NCBI GenBank assembly: GCA_002840055.1 | Contig: PGZJ01000001.1 | Coordinates: forward strand, 62,001-126,000 | DNA: 64,000 nucleotides | Direction of reading: 5' to 3' | Origin: Gammaproteobacteria bacterium HGW-Gammaproteobacteria-11 | GTDB taxonomy: Bacteria; Pseudomonadota; Gammaproteobacteria; Pseudomonadales; Pseudomonadaceae | Shown: one piece after another, positions 43,477 to 52,392 of the stretch | Layout of the letters: every line of letters starts with the position of its first letter | How positions within the stretch are numbered: the first letter of the stretch is position 1 | Notes under the pieces: generated by a model | Seen by the model: only the letters and a program-made list of their open reading frames with translations | Databases searched by the model: none | Told to the model about the DNA's origin: nothing | Program-made: the position numbers and the translations under genes

Positions 43477-44487
43477 CTATTTAATTCCCTCCCCTTGTGT
43501 CGAAAGTCTGTCGAAAAGCGGATTAAGACGCACAGCTTCAGACAAATGATCCGGCGACAAATGCGCATAACGCAGGGTCATTGTCAGCGATGAGTGGCCA
43601 AGCACTTTCTGCAGAGTAACGATATTACCTCCGTTCATTATGAAGTGACTCGCGAAGGTATGACGCAAGACATGCGATGCCTGCCCCCTTGGCAACTTGA
43701 ACGAAACCAACTCCAAAGCTTTGCGGAAACCATTCATGCAGTTGGTGAAGGGTCCGTAGCGCTTCCAGTGCTGAACCAGCTGGTTGAGAAGAGCCGGAGC
43801 AATAGGGACGGTTCGAACACGCTTTGATTTGGTATTGGCAAAGACTATAGAGCCTTGATTGATACGATCCGGGGTCAGAGCTTGAGCTTCACCCCACCGG
43901 GCACCTGTTGCTAAACAGATACGCGCAATCATTGACGGATGAGGTGACAAGGGGCGAGAGTCTAGAGCGGACAAGAGCTCTTCGATCTGATCAAGCGTCA
44001 AATAAGACAGTGTTTTTTCCTGTAGCTTGATTGGCCGGAGCTTGATAGGAGACGGGTAATCGATAACGCCCATTTCATGAAGCTGGTTGTAAACAGCCTT
44101 AAGATAACCAAGTCGGTTATTGGCTGTTTTAGGTGCCAGGCCCGCTTTGAGCTGTGCAGACCTCAAGCGCGCCACAGCAGAGCCATCAAGGTTACGAGCA
44201 ATCGGGTTTCCGAGGGATTTGGCATACTCGACAAGAATTGCATGGCGCTGGGTCCCATTGGATAGGGTGAGGCCATGGAGCTGATACCAATGCTCGATCA
44301 GCTCGGAAAGCCTACGCTTGTCCTTTGGTTTAGGAGACCAATCCGGCTCATGTGAAACCTTAGTCCGGCAGGTAGCCTCAAAGCGCTGGGCTTCACCCTT
44401 GGTCTTAAAGGTTTTGCGGAAACGCTTACCTTTGATGGGTTCAACATCCGCCTTCCAGCGGCCATCAGGGAGCTTGGTTATAGCCAT
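43477..44487 (-). CDS. Tyrosine recombinase, Pf-type phage integrase
   Basis: 336 aa from the ATG at 44487, which overlaps the replication gene stop by 1 bp (TGATG). The catalytic set is present: Arg in CLATGARWGEAQAL, HVLRHTFASH (His-x-x-Arg-His) and Tyr in LRYAHL. The N-terminal arm-binding part (ITKLPDGRWKADVEPIKGKRFRKTFKTKGEA) is as in Pf-like integrases. It sits next to attL, and would catalyse tRNA-Gly integration and excision with the small HTH protein at 52055. Confidence 0.93.
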   Translation of the reverse strand: MAITKLPDGRWKADVEPIKGKRFRKTFKTKGEAQRFEATCRTKVSHEPDWSPKPKDKRRLSELIEHWYQLHGLTLSNGTQRHAILVEYAKSLGNPIARNLDGSAVARLRSAQLKAGLAPKTANNRLGYLKAVYNQLHEMGVIDYPSPIKLRPIKLQEKTLSYLTLDQIEELLSALDSRPLSPHPSMIARICLATGARWGEAQALTPDRINQGSIVFANTKSKRVRTVPIAPALLNQLVQHWKRYGPFTNCMNGFRKALELVSFKLPRGQASHVLRHTFASHFIMNGGNIVTLQKVLGHSSLTMTLRYAHLSPDHLSEAVRLNPLFDRLSTQGEGIK

Positions 44488-45785
44488 CAGACAGCCCTGC
44501 CCCACCTGACGTGCCGCTCTTCAAGAAGGCTTTTGATATGGCGGTAAATGTCCTTTTCAGTCATGTCCTTGGATGCGTAATGATCGCGGATGACAGGCCA
44601 GCAATCCCATTCCTTTAAACACTCAAAGGCTCTGGTTGCGCCTACTCGCTCCCGTGCCAGCAGGCTTATGAAGTTTCCCAGGAATAGCTCAACGTTCTTG
44701 CCACTGAAGCCTTTGGAGGTCTTGTAATAGCGCTTGTACTCGGTTTCATCGATCAGGGAGTCAACGGGGATATCAATCCGAACATCATCACGGATCAGGG
44801 TCCAGAAGGGATCATAGTAGCCGGGACGTGAAAGCAGCTTGAAAGACTGCATACCATAACGCCACAGGCCGTCTAGATGCGCGCAGAAGCCTGCAAAGGT
44901 CTGCGTGTCGATCGGCGCGCCGGTATGCACATCGACTGAGCCGCTGGCGAACTGCTGAATCACGGAGTGGTGATAGCGTAGCTCGATACGCCAGACAGTC
45001 TGGTCAGGGTCATAGTTGTCAGGGCATTCAGCGTCAAAGGGGTCATCCGTGCGACGCCAGACGCCTTGCCAGTAATCGAGCTTATCAGCGGCCTTGGCCT
45101 GTTCGGTCTTGTTGTAGATACACAGCTGAATGCCGCTGGCAGAGCCGAACATGGAGGTTTCACCTCGCCCGTAAACGCTGGACTTGGTAGCCCATTCAAG
45201 ACTGTTGATGCCGGAGATATCGCGGTGATTGCGTGCACGGCAATGCATGCGGGCGACCAGATCGGCTGGTGGTTGCCAGCCCTGCAGGTCAAGTGCCAGG
45301 TGAACGGCACACTGGTTGACCTCGACATGGCTCAGGACGTGGGAGGCGTAATAGTCCATGCGCTCCTGTAGGCGTTCGGGCGACAGGTTGTCGATGGCAT
45401 GGGGTGACACTTCAATTTTCAGGTGAGGCCCGAGGGTATCGACCTTGGCATTGAAATTCTTGATCAAGAGGATGAAGCCAAGGTCAGCGTTTTGCAGCTT
45501 GTACTGATAACCAGAGTCGCGGCCTACACGGCCTGCATGCCAGCGCTGGCCTGCAAATTCAACAATGGTGCCGGGCTTCTCAAACAGGGCAAGGGCTTCA
45601 ATACGGATCAAGCCACGGTAAAGCTGACGAACCGTATCGACACCACAGCGGAGAATACGGACGCCTGAGAGGTCGGTAAATTTCAGAGTCGTGGGATCAA
45701 GAAAAAGACGACCAGCATTATCTTCATCAGCGGTCAGGTTGTTCAGTCTTTTCTGATCAAGTGGCTTAGACATTCCATGCTCCAA
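44487..45785 (-). CDS. Inovirus replication initiation protein
   Basis: 432 aa (427 from an in-frame ATG at 45773). It matches the large replication proteins of Pf1-like phages, which nick the double-stranded form and start rolling-circle synthesis. Visible features are a FILLIKNF strand, the YYASHVLSHVEVNQCAVHLALDLQGW region with the His/Asp metal-binding look, and a later YKRYYKTSKGFSGKNVELFLGNF stretch. Upstream of the integrase in the same operon. Catalytic tyrosines are not assigned with certainty. Confidence 0.85.
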   Translation of the reverse strand: MEHGMSKPLDQKRLNNLTADEDNAGRLFLDPTTLKFTDLSGVRILRCGVDTVRQLYRGLIRIEALALFEKPGTIVEFAGQRWHAGRVGRDSGYQYKLQNADLGFILLIKNFNAKVDTLGPHLKIEVSPHAIDNLSPERLQERMDYYASHVLSHVEVNQCAVHLALDLQGWQPPADLVARMHCRARNHRDISGINSLEWATKSSVYGRGETSMFGSASGIQLCIYNKTEQAKAADKLDYWQGVWRRTDDPFDAECPDNYDPDQTVWRIELRYHHSVIQQFASGSVDVHTGAPIDTQTFAGFCAHLDGLWRYGMQSFKLLSRPGYYDPFWTLIRDDVRIDIPVDSLIDETEYKRYYKTSKGFSGKNVELFLGNFISLLARERVGATRAFECLKEWDCWPVIRDHYASKDMTEKDIYRHIKSLLEERHVRWGRAV

Positions 45786-45826
45786 TGCAGATTATTGCGA
45801 AATGTTAGTTCTGTTTATCTGACGTG

Positions 45827-47209
45827 TTACAGGGACGTCAGCGGCGCCGCGCCACTGGTGAGCGCATCGGCTGCGCCGAAACCCTCACCAGTGGCATCGG
45901 GCGCGGTGAGGTCATATTGGTTCATCAGCTCAGTGGCTTTGTGATCGGTGCCGGTGTGGATGCGGGCACTGATCAGCACAACCAGATTGGTTGTTCGGGT
46001 ACGTTCTGAGGTGCGCTGAAAAATACCGCCTACCAGTGGGAGGTCAGAGAGGATCGGGACGCGGGAGACGGACTTATCACTTTGCTCGGAGCGTAAGCCA
46101 CCAAGAAGAACCCCTTCGCCATTTTGCAGCTGAACCCGCGTCATCACCTTTCGGGTATTGGTGATGATGTCTGCAGCGGTGGTGTCATCCGATACGGAGG
46201 AAGCGGATTGCATGACCTGGAGTTCGATAGCATCAGCCGGGGTGATAAAGGGGGTGACCTCAAGGGTGACGCCTACATCCTGCCGGACGATGGTCTGAAA
46301 GGGATCACTGGCCGGTGTAGAAGCGCTAGTGGTCTGGCCGGTAACAAAAGGAACGTTCTGGCCGACCACAATGGAGGCTTGCTGGCGGTTCAGGGTCAGT
46401 AGCTGGGGTGTGGAGAGTATGCGATTTCGTCCGGTGGATTTGACCGCCTGCAGGAAGGCCGAGAGTGTTGGACCGGAGAAGATGACACTAAAGCCGAGAT
46501 CGGATCGGTCGGAGGGTCTAACCGCGGTTCCAGACACGGACAGGCGATCACTATCAAGACCGACGTTCAGGCCAAGGGCTTCGAAGTCATCATCGGCCAG
46601 CTCGGCCACCACAGCGGTGATAAGGACTTGCCGCCGGGGTCGGTCTATTTCTTCCAGTACTGCAGAGACGACATCAAGTTGACTGTCTGTGCCAGAGACA
46701 ATGACGGCATTTGACGTGGGAGACGGGGTAACCGTGGATCGGCTGGGTGAGGCGCTTTCATCGGTTCTGGACAGCAGGACATCGCGCACGGCCTGATAAG
46801 CAAAGTCCGATTGCAGGTGCTGCAACTGAAACACGCGGGTAGTGAGGTCGGGTGATTCGACTATAGGGGCAGCACTGATGCGAAGAGTGGAGCTGGTGGA
46901 CGAGAAGTACAAGCCAGAGGAAATGACAGAGTCAGCCAGTAAGCGCTCAAGCTGCTGGGGTGACTCATAGATGGCGAAAACTGAAATGGGGGTTTGACCA
47001 ATATCGGCCCCGACCACAATGGATTTGTTTAGCTGGGTTGAGGCGAAGTCTACGAAATCTTGCAGGGTGGCGTCATAGAATTCGATTCGCTCAGCGGCGA
47101 TTGAGGCCCGAGGACAGAACAGCAGGGACAAAGTGACAACAATGGCGGTGATAAAGACAAGGTAAGAGAACAGGACCTGACACAAGCGAATATGTTTATC
47201 TCTCAGCAT
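45827..47209 (-). CDS. Phage secretin (pIV-like outer-membrane channel)
   Basis: 460 aa. A signal/membrane helix (LFSYLVFITAIVVTLSLLF) is followed by N-domains (FYDATLQDFVDFASTQLNKSIVVG; SNAVIVSGTDSQLDVVSAVLEEIDRPRRQVLITAVVAEL). The secretin pore domain follows (LLTLNRQQASIVVGQNVPFV and LLGGLRSEQSDKSVSRVPILSDLPLVGGIF). It lets the filament leave through the outer membrane. Some Pf phages lack their own secretin and use the host's; this one carries it. It follows zot by 9 bp. Confidence 0.92.
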   Translation of the reverse strand: MLRDKHIRLCQVLFSYLVFITAIVVTLSLLFCPRASIAAERIEFYDATLQDFVDFASTQLNKSIVVGADIGQTPISVFAIYESPQQLERLLADSVISSGLYFSSTSSTLRISAAPIVESPDLTTRVFQLQHLQSDFAYQAVRDVLLSRTDESASPSRSTVTPSPTSNAVIVSGTDSQLDVVSAVLEEIDRPRRQVLITAVVAELADDDFEALGLNVGLDSDRLSVSGTAVRPSDRSDLGFSVIFSGPTLSAFLQAVKSTGRNRILSTPQLLTLNRQQASIVVGQNVPFVTGQTTSASTPASDPFQTIVRQDVGVTLEVTPFITPADAIELQVMQSASSVSDDTTAADIITNTRKVMTRVQLQNGEGVLLGGLRSEQSDKSVSRVPILSDLPLVGGIFQRTSERTRTTNLVVLISARIHTGTDHKATELMNQYDLTAPDATGEGFGAADALTSGAAPLTSL

Positions 47210-47218
47210 GATCGGCGC

Positions 47219-48313
47219 TCAACGGTAGACGGTGATGGAGTGAGTGCCATGGACTAGAACGGCCTGTTTGGGGCCGTGGTCGATGACGTCTATTGACTGG
47301 CTTGTAAGGTCTGAATCAGGGATTCGGCGTCCGTCAGCATCTGTAAAAGCGTAAGACACCCCATCAGGAGTACGGATATAAGCAACAATGCGCAGAGAGC
47401 CCAGATCATCAAGGGGCGTGGTGCTAACCTCGGATATCGGCTGAGCAGGAGCGCTAACTGCAGCCGGCTGATTAACCAGAGCGATAGCAGCGAAGACAGG
47501 CACACAGAGAAGAGCAGCACAGGCACCCCCTAGAAAGAATGCATTGATGATGCGGAAGCGGCGGAAAAAGATTTTGGTGGTACGCATATAGAACCCCAGA
47601 TTGCGTGAGGCACGAGGAAGCGCCCGATACCAGTAACCGGGCGGCAACATGGAATAGGAGCCTTTGTCGTAATCCTTGTTGTATTCCTGCGTGGTGTCGT
47701 AATAGGAATAGAACTCTTCGCCCCGGTAATACCAGTCATCGACCTTGGGGCTGTTGAACTTGGCCCCGTATTTGACGATGGCCTGATGCATTTTCGGGAG
47801 CCGCCCTTTCCAGAATCCGAGCGACAGCAAGCGGCCGAGAAAGCCAAAGGGAAAGGGAACCTTGATCTTGTCCCAGCGGTTGATATAGACGACATGCTCG
47901 GCAATGGACTCGCGGACCTGCTTGTCGATCACGCCGACATTCTGGACACAGAGCCAGAGGTCCCAACGGCGCTTACGCAGGAACAGAAAGAACTTCAACA
48001 GATCGGTGCGCCCGCCTTGGTTCCAGTCACGGGAGTTGAGCCAGACCCCGGCTTCATCAAGGAAGATGCCGCCGAACATTTCTTCATCGTAGGTCTCATA
48101 ACCCACACCAAGGCCGAGCAGGTCATCAGCGGTCGGCAGATCAGGCAGGCGAACAAGGTTAGAGTGTCTATTGCCGCGCTTGCACAGCTTGTTCATGAAC
48201 ACATCGACATTGACGGCCACACGGCGGCGCTGTTTCAGATACTCGATGATCTTGATGATGCACAGCAGGGTTTTACCTGCTCCGAGCTTGCCGGTAACGA
48301 TATAGACGGCCAT
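47219..48313 (-). CDS. Zot-family phage assembly ATPase (pI-like)
   Basis: 364 aa. Walker A GKLGAGKT is at residues 7-14 and GGIFLDEAGVWLNSRDW holds the Walker B region. A membrane helix near residues 255-278 (FFLGGACAALLCVPVFAAIALV) anchors it, leaving a ~85 aa periplasmic tail. It drives extrusion of the virion together with the secretin. The ATG overlaps the stop of the pVI-like gene. Confidence 0.93.
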   Translation of the reverse strand: MAVYIVTGKLGAGKTLLCIIKIIEYLKQRRRVAVNVDVFMNKLCKRGNRHSNLVRLPDLPTADDLLGLGVGYETYDEEMFGGIFLDEAGVWLNSRDWNQGGRTDLLKFFLFLRKRRWDLWLCVQNVGVIDKQVRESIAEHVVYINRWDKIKVPFPFGFLGRLLSLGFWKGRLPKMHQAIVKYGAKFNSPKVDDWYYRGEEFYSYYDTTQEYNKDYDKGSYSMLPPGYWYRALPRASRNLGFYMRTTKIFFRRFRIINAFFLGGACAALLCVPVFAAIALVNQPAAVSAPAQPISEVSTTPLDDLGSLRIVAYIRTPDGVSYAFTDADGRRIPDSDLTSQSIDVIDHGPKQAVLVHGTHSITVYR

Positions 48314-48717
48314 CAGGCTCTGGCCATCCCTTCAGAGATTCGGGAGACCCAGAAGAAGATCAGGGACTTGATGCGGGCAATAATGAGTACGGTGATACAG
48401 CCAGAAATATTGGAGGGCATGAACATAGCACCGACATACACGATGTCTGCAGGCACCAGAAAAATCAGCCCCTTGAGCAACTGATTGATGATGAGCATAA
48501 AGGCACCAACAGCCACAAAGACGGCGACCATGCCCAACATATAACGGGCAAGCTTGGAAAAGAGGGTGACCAGTGCCAGGACAGCAGAAGGCAGAATCGC
48601 GCCCAGAAAGCCGTTAAGCCATATGGTCAATTTGCCGAAGAACGCTGGGAAAAGACCCGCCAGCCATTTATAAATGGCACGCAGAAAGGAGAGGATATTG
48701 CGTAGCAGAGCAAACAT
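48313..48717 (-). CDS. DUF2523-type minor coat protein (pVI-like)
   Basis: 134 aa with four or so hydrophobic helices (LLRNILSFLRAIYKWLAGLF, LNGFLGAILPSAVLALV, YMLGMVAVFVAVGAFMLII, FLVPADIVYVGAMFMPSNISGCITVLIIARI). This matches the DUF2523 proteins between pIII and Zot in inoviruses, which cap the virion end with pIII. Start and stop overlap both neighbours. Confidence 0.85.
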   Translation of the reverse strand: MFALLRNILSFLRAIYKWLAGLFPAFFGKLTIWLNGFLGAILPSAVLALVTLFSKLARYMLGMVAVFVAVGAFMLIINQLLKGLIFLVPADIVYVGAMFMPSNISGCITVLIIARIKSLIFFWVSRISEGMARA

Positions 48718-50060
48718 TAGAAACCTCCCTTGGCCGCTTTGACATCTTCAAAGCGCAAGCCAGCGTAGAAAATCTTCCAGAGACCCACAGCGGTGATCAC
48801 CCAGATGATCCACTCAAGCAGGGCCTTGAAGCGTGACAGGACACAAAAGTCGATAGTCAGCACGAAGTTGTACCGGCTGATATTCACCGGCACTAAAACA
48901 GGAGAACAGCCAGAGGCACGGGGTAACAGGCTGTCCAGCGACCACATGACCTGATTGAAGTTGTCGTCGCCTTCGAAGAGCTGTTCTATCTCGTCTGGCA
49001 CGGCCTCAAGGGCTTCGGACAGTTCGCTAAGCTCTTCGTCAACGGCAGACTGCACGGACTCATTCAGTTCATCACCCAAGGATTGGCCAAGCTCTTCACC
49101 CTGTCCAAAGGCATCACCGTCGTCATAATCGCCATAGGCATTACCGGAGTCGGCATCACCGGGGGTGCTGTTATCACCCTCCCCGAGTTCACCAAAGAGA
49201 CCGTCCTTGATATCGGTCAGGGTCTGGGTCAGGGACTCGATGCCATCCCGGATAGTGGACAGCAGGGAATTGGAGGTCTCGACACCATCAGCAATACGTT
49301 CGAGCTGACCTTCTGAATCGCCTTCACCGTCTGTATCGCCGTCGTTATCTTCGTCCGGATCGGGTTCAGGATCGGGGTCTGGGTCTGGGTCTGGGTCTGG
49401 GTCTGGATCAGGGTCCGGGTCCGGGTCTGGATCGGGGTCAGGATTACCGTCACCGGGATCGCCGGAGCCTGAACCGACAGAGGGGTCACTCACTGTGCAG
49501 GTGGCACCCGTGAAGGAGCCGACACCAGAGCAAAAGCCAGCATCTGAACCATCGGAGGCGGCATCACAAGAGAATGAGCCAAGGTCGATACGACAGCTGG
49601 AAAAGCAAGCATGTTCAACAAGTCCATGACTGCCGCCCGAGGACACGTAACCCGGTACAGTCAAGTTCCATGAAAAAACGTCATCTTGCTTGGTGCTGCA
49701 GTCAACCTCACAGCTGCCGGTTAGCGGGTTATAAACAGCATCAGGATTATCACAGCCGTTACCATGTCTAAGAAGCTGGAGAGTGTTTTGAATAGGACCT
49801 GAATTGCATGAAGCATTAAGACAATATTGGTAATCACAAGTAGCCGTTGACTCAGAGGTGATTGAGACACTAAAGCCTTGAGGTCCGGGGTTCACTACAG
49901 ATGAAAAAAAACTAGCACAACTTGCTTGAGGCGAAGATGCGACATGCGAGCCGTTGGACAAGCTCCAATAATACGATTGAGCAAAAGCAAGATTGGAGAT
50001 GAATAACGATGGCAGAAAACACAGAATGAGCCGGAAATAAACGCGCATCGAAATTCGCAT
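48717..50060 (-). CDS. Minor coat/attachment protein (pIII-like) with an Asp-Pro repeat
   Basis: 447 aa from the ATG at 50060 (AGGGG upstream). The longer frame to 50231 overlaps the coat gene. A signal peptide MRISMRVYFRLILCFLPSLF continues to an LAFAQ cleavage site. A Cys-rich N-terminal region follows, then a (Asp-Pro)n and Asp/Glu/Gly-rich linker (about residues 205-245) and a helical domain. The C-terminal membrane helix is LLEWIIWVITAVGLWKIFYAGLRF. By position it is the receptor-binding tip protein. It precedes the pVI- and Zot-like genes in the usual order. Confidence 0.85.
   Translation of the reverse strand: MRISMRVYFRLILCFLPSLFISNLAFAQSYYWSLSNGSHVASSPQASCASFFSSVVNPGPQGFSVSITSESTATCDYQYCLNASCNSGPIQNTLQLLRHGNGCDNPDAVYNPLTGSCEVDCSTKQDDVFSWNLTVPGYVSSGGSHGLVEHACFSSCRIDLGSFSCDAASDGSDAGFCSGVGSFTGATCTVSDPSVGSGSGDPGDGNPDPDPDPDPDPDPDPDPDPDPDPDPEPDPDEDNDGDTDGEGDSEGQLERIADGVETSNSLLSTIRDGIESLTQTLTDIKDGLFGELGEGDNSTPGDADSGNAYGDYDDGDAFGQGEELGQSLGDELNESVQSAVDEELSELSEALEAVPDEIEQLFEGDDNFNQVMWSLDSLLPRASGCSPVLVPVNISRYNFVLTIDFCVLSRFKALLEWIIWVITAVGLWKIFYAGLRFEDVKAAKGGF
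49372..49445 (-). repeat. Hexamer repeat (Asp-Pro codons) in the pIII-like gene
   Basis: About a dozen near-tandem GGGTCT/GGATCG-type hexamers read as alternating Asp-Pro on the minus strand. Such repeats can change in number by slippage and alter the linker length. Confidence 0.85.
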
Positions 50061-50117
50061 AATTATAGCCCCTAAATGAAATTCCCCCGGCTGAACGCTC
50101 CAGGGGAACCAATGAAA

Positions 50118-50141
50118 CGGGCAGATAGACTCATCTGCCCG
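50118..50141 (-). terminator. Hairpin between the coat gene and the pIII-like gene
   Basis: CGGGCAGAT-AGACTC-ATCTGCCCG forms a 9-bp stem 8 bp after the coat gene stop, with TTTCATT following on the minus strand. Filamentous phages usually place a terminator or attenuator here so that coat protein is made in excess. Confidence 0.6.
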
Positions 50142-50148
50142 CCACCCC

Positions 50149-50460
50149 TTACGCGCCTGCAGCCGAGAAGATCCGGCCAGCGATCTTGAACAGCGCAACG
50201 CCACCACGGATAACGCCGAACAGCACGGCACCCGCAGCCATCAGGACACCGAAGGCGGTGGCCAGATCGACAAACACGTCGAGCATTTCAGTAGGAACAG
50301 TGATATCCGCGCTGGCGAAGCCAGAAGCCAACATCACAGCGGTTGAAACAGCAGTGACCAATGCGCCTTTAGCGCCCAGTGCTTTACCGACACTGGTGTG
50401 TTGCTGCCCGTTTACAGAGCCGAGCTGTACAGCTTCGGCAAGTTGGGTTTTACGATGCAT
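50149..50460 (-). CDS. Major coat protein precursor (pVIII-like)
   Basis: 103 aa from the ATG at 50460 (GGAG 9 bp upstream). A long leader (residues ~1-50, ending VSTAVMLASGFASA) precedes a mature ~50-residue protein. This has the coat layout: acidic start (DITVPTEMLDVFVDL), hydrophobic middle (ATAFGVLMAAGAVLFGVI) and basic end (RGGVALFKIAGRIFSAAGA). Thousands of copies would coat the filament. Confidence 0.88.
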   Translation of the reverse strand: MHRKTQLAEAVQLGSVNGQQHTSVGKALGAKGALVTAVSTAVMLASGFASADITVPTEMLDVFVDLATAFGVLMAAGAVLFGVIRGGVALFKIAGRIFSAAGA

Positions 50461-50556
50461 AATCGTGTCTCCGATAAAGGGTGCCTTGAGTGACGACTTC
50501 GGGCGGCACCTGAAACCCGAAGCGCTCTGGTGCACATGCACCAAGAGACCGGACGC

Positions 50557-50679
50557 TTACACAGAAGCGTCGATAATTTCTTTCCAGCCGAGTCGGAACT
50601 GACCCCATGAGATACCGAGGCCCAGACACCCAAGGGATGCACCGGCGATGAACAGATAAGTAGTCCAGGTGAAGGCCAT
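50557..50679 (-). CDS. 40-aa minor coat-like membrane peptide
   Basis: Frame MAFTWTTYLFIAGASLGCLG then LGISWGQFRLGWKEIIDASV. One hydrophobic helix with a basic tail. The position between coat and ssDNA-binding genes matches the small virion-tip proteins (pVII/pIX class). The start has AGGTAAACGCT upstream. Confidence 0.65.
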   Translation of the reverse strand: MAFTWTTYLFIAGASLGCLGLGISWGQFRLGWKEIIDASV

Positions 50680-50684
50680 AGCGT

Positions 50685-50795
50685 TTACCTTTGGTGTCCG
50701 TGAACCAGCCCGAGGGCGATGGTGATTATTGAGTTCTGGATAAACAGCAGGGCCCAGATATCACCGAGGGTCACTTGTGTTAGATAAGCGTCCAT
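50685..50795 (-). CDS. 36-aa minor coat-like membrane peptide
   Basis: Frame MDAYLTQVTLGDIWALLFIQ then NSIITIALGLVHGHQR. One hydrophobic helix and a short basic end. It lies 5 bp before the 40-aa gene, as a pVII/pIX-like pair. Confidence 0.6.
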   Translation of the reverse strand: MDAYLTQVTLGDIWALLFIQNSIITIALGLVHGHQR

Positions 50796-50813
50796 GGTCT
50801 GGGCCCTCCCCTG

Positions 50814-51155
50814 TTACGGCTTGGCGGTTGGGGTTGAGGCTGGGCCAGATGGCGCTGCAGACTTGTCAGTCCGTGGCTTGGCCGACTCGATATGCAGAGC
50901 CAGATTCTTGCCCTTGTTCTGGCCGCCACGGGCTACATCAAAGCTGATGCGGACGGTTTCCAGTGGGGCGAACTGTGAGCCAGCGGCAAAGACTTCGTCC
51001 GCTACCTCCTCGGCAACGGCCATGCCGATGATTGAGAGGCCATGCTCGGTTTTGCCGTCGGGCTGGTCGCCATAGAAAATCTTGACGTACTTGGCCCCTT
51101 CCATTTCGGTTTTCTGAGTGCCGAGAAATGCGACTTCCATTGTTGAACGTGCCAT
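50814..51155 (-). CDS. Phage single-stranded DNA-binding protein (pV-like)
   Basis: 113 aa. It starts MARSTMEVAFLGTQKTEMEGAKYVKIFYGDQ and continues with GLSIIGMAVAEEVADEVFAAGSQFAPLETVRISFDVARGGQNK, the Pf-type gene 5 protein pattern (OB-like beta barrel). It coats the new single strands and stops second-strand synthesis. A Pro/Ala/Ser tail ends the protein. Confidence 0.88.
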   Translation of the reverse strand: MARSTMEVAFLGTQKTEMEGAKYVKIFYGDQPDGKTEHGLSIIGMAVAEEVADEVFAAGSQFAPLETVRISFDVARGGQNKGKNLALHIESAKPRTDKSAAPSGPASTPTAKP

Positions 51156-51308
51156 GGGTATTACCTCACTTGTGATGCGCTTGATTGCGCGTTTTGCCTT
51201 TCAGCAGGCCGAGCGAATCCACACAGGCGAATGTCATTTTTTCGCCCGAGGGTTGTTCTCGGTGATGCTGGGGTTTTACGTTTCAGCCATTACGCAGGCT
51301 GACATGCG

Positions 51309-51605
51309 TTAAAGCGTGGGTGGCGGGTGCGTGACTAACGCGCCCGGTGGGCTTGTTGGCCCCCGAGCCGGAGGAAACAGACTTCGCTTCGCTCCGCTAA
51401 TTTCCACCGGCCCGGGAGCTTCGGTTGTGCAGGTGGCGACAAACCGTTGAATGGCACCATCCAGCGACTGATCCACCAGTTCCAGACTGGACTGGATGCC
51501 ATACAGGGCGATGAAAGCAGAACACACCGCGCCCAGGGTAAAGGGTAAGGACCAATGCCAGAGCAAGGTGATCAGGTAGCGGGACAGACTGAAAGATAAG
51601 GTCAT
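51309..51605 (-). CDS. Small phage membrane protein, unknown
   Basis: 98 aa from the ATG at 51605. An N-terminal helix (YLITLLWHWSLPFTLGAVCSAFIALYGI) is followed by a helical segment and a Pro-rich tail. No family assigned. It is placed between the zinc-binding small gene and the ssDNA-binding protein. Confidence 0.55.
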   Translation of the reverse strand: MTLSFSLSRYLITLLWHWSLPFTLGAVCSAFIALYGIQSSLELVDQSLDGAIQRFVATCTTEAPGPVEISGAKRSLFPPARGPTSPPGALVTHPPPTL

Positions 51606-51609
51606 GGTC

Positions 51610-51816
51610 TCAGGTCTCTGACTGGTCGGATTGCTTGAGCTGCAATTGGATGGTGATGCGGCCCGTTTCGGAGCAGCAGTTACAGCCGCAGTATTCGCCA
51701 CCACATTGGGTGCAACGCTCTTGGCCTTGATGACGTGCAAGGGTGTAGGTGTCTACGTGCCCGCAGTCCTGGCAAACAACGTATCCATCAGTCAGTTCAA
51801 GGCGTTTGGCGCTCAT
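51610..51816 (-). CDS. Small zinc-ribbon-like phage protein
   Basis: 68 aa from the ATG at 51816 (AGGAG 9 bp upstream). Cysteine pairs CQDCGH and CTQCGGEYCGCNCC could bind one or two zinc ions. Such short Cys-rich proteins are common in Pf-like early regions. Role unknown. Confidence 0.7.
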   Translation of the reverse strand: MSAKRLELTDGYVVCQDCGHVDTYTLARHQGQERCTQCGGEYCGCNCCSETGRITIQLQLKQSDQSET

Positions 51817-51827
51817 GGCTTGCACTC

Positions 51828-52058
51828 CTATTCAAAGTCTTCATACAGAGGAATGAAGGGAGTGCCCTTTTCACGGCGAATGGTTTTCCACTCGCTGGGT
51901 GGGCGGCGATGGCCAAAGGGATTGTTCAGGATTTCATGCATACGTTTTTCACGGGCGTCATTACGGGCGTGCATGGTTTCAATCAGTTCAGCTGTGGTGC
52001 AGACGGCACAGTCACAGTTGGGTTCGTGCTTTGGCTTGTAGCGGGTTTGGATGCTCAT
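51828..52058 (-). CDS. Small phage protein with a CxC-xx-C motif, unknown
   Basis: 76 aa, MSIQTRYKPKHEPNCDCAVC at its start, then a charged helix (ARNDAREKRMHEIL) and an FGHRRPPSEWKTI segment. Start overlaps the excisionase-like gene stop (ATGA), with GGAG upstream. Confidence 0.65.
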   Translation of the reverse strand: MSIQTRYKPKHEPNCDCAVCTTAELIETMHARNDAREKRMHEILNNPFGHRRPPSEWKTIRREKGTPFIPLYEDFE

Positions 52059-52273
52059 AAGGCCCACTCCTGTTCCATTAGCTGGCGGGTAAGCAAGGCG
52101 ACATTGACCATCACACGCTTGCCGACTTTAAGGCTGGGGAGATAGCCCCGATCAATCCATGTACGAACCACAATGGGTTCATCTGCCATGCCGATCCACT
52201 CGGCGAATTTTTGCCACGGCATCAGTGGGGGGCATCCAATAAGCTTTTGAGGGTCCAGACCTTCCATATCCAT
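52055..52273 (-). CDS. Excisionase/MerR-type small DNA-binding protein
   Basis: 72 aa. Core: PLMPWQKFAEWIGMADEPIVVRTWIDRGYLPSLKVGKRVMVNVALLTRQL, a winged helix of the excisionase (helix-turn-helix_17) kind. In Pf4 the comparable protein acts as excisionase and switches on replication. It starts the leftward phage operon and is divergent from the repressor-like gene. Confidence 0.8.
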   Translation of the reverse strand: MDMEGLDPQKLIGCPPLMPWQKFAEWIGMADEPIVVRTWIDRGYLPSLKVGKRVMVNVALLTRQLMEQEWAL

Positions 52274-52284
52274 TCGCTTTGTTC

Positions 52285-52390
52285 CACTATGTTTAGCAAT
52301 AATTAATGACCCTTTTGGGTAATTAATACTCTGGAGTGATTGTTACTCACGACAGACAATAGAGCAATAGTTACTCGGGAAATTATTTCT
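52285..52390. promoter_or_regulatory. Prophage divergent control region
   Basis: AT-rich region with the dyad TAATTA-atgACCC-tttt-GGGTaa-TTAATA (about 52301-52329) and two direct words ATTGTTACTC and ATAGTTACTC (about 52339 and 52367). It lies between the excisionase-like and repressor-like genes, so it is the likely lysogeny switch. Confidence 0.55.
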
Positions 52391-52392
52391 AT

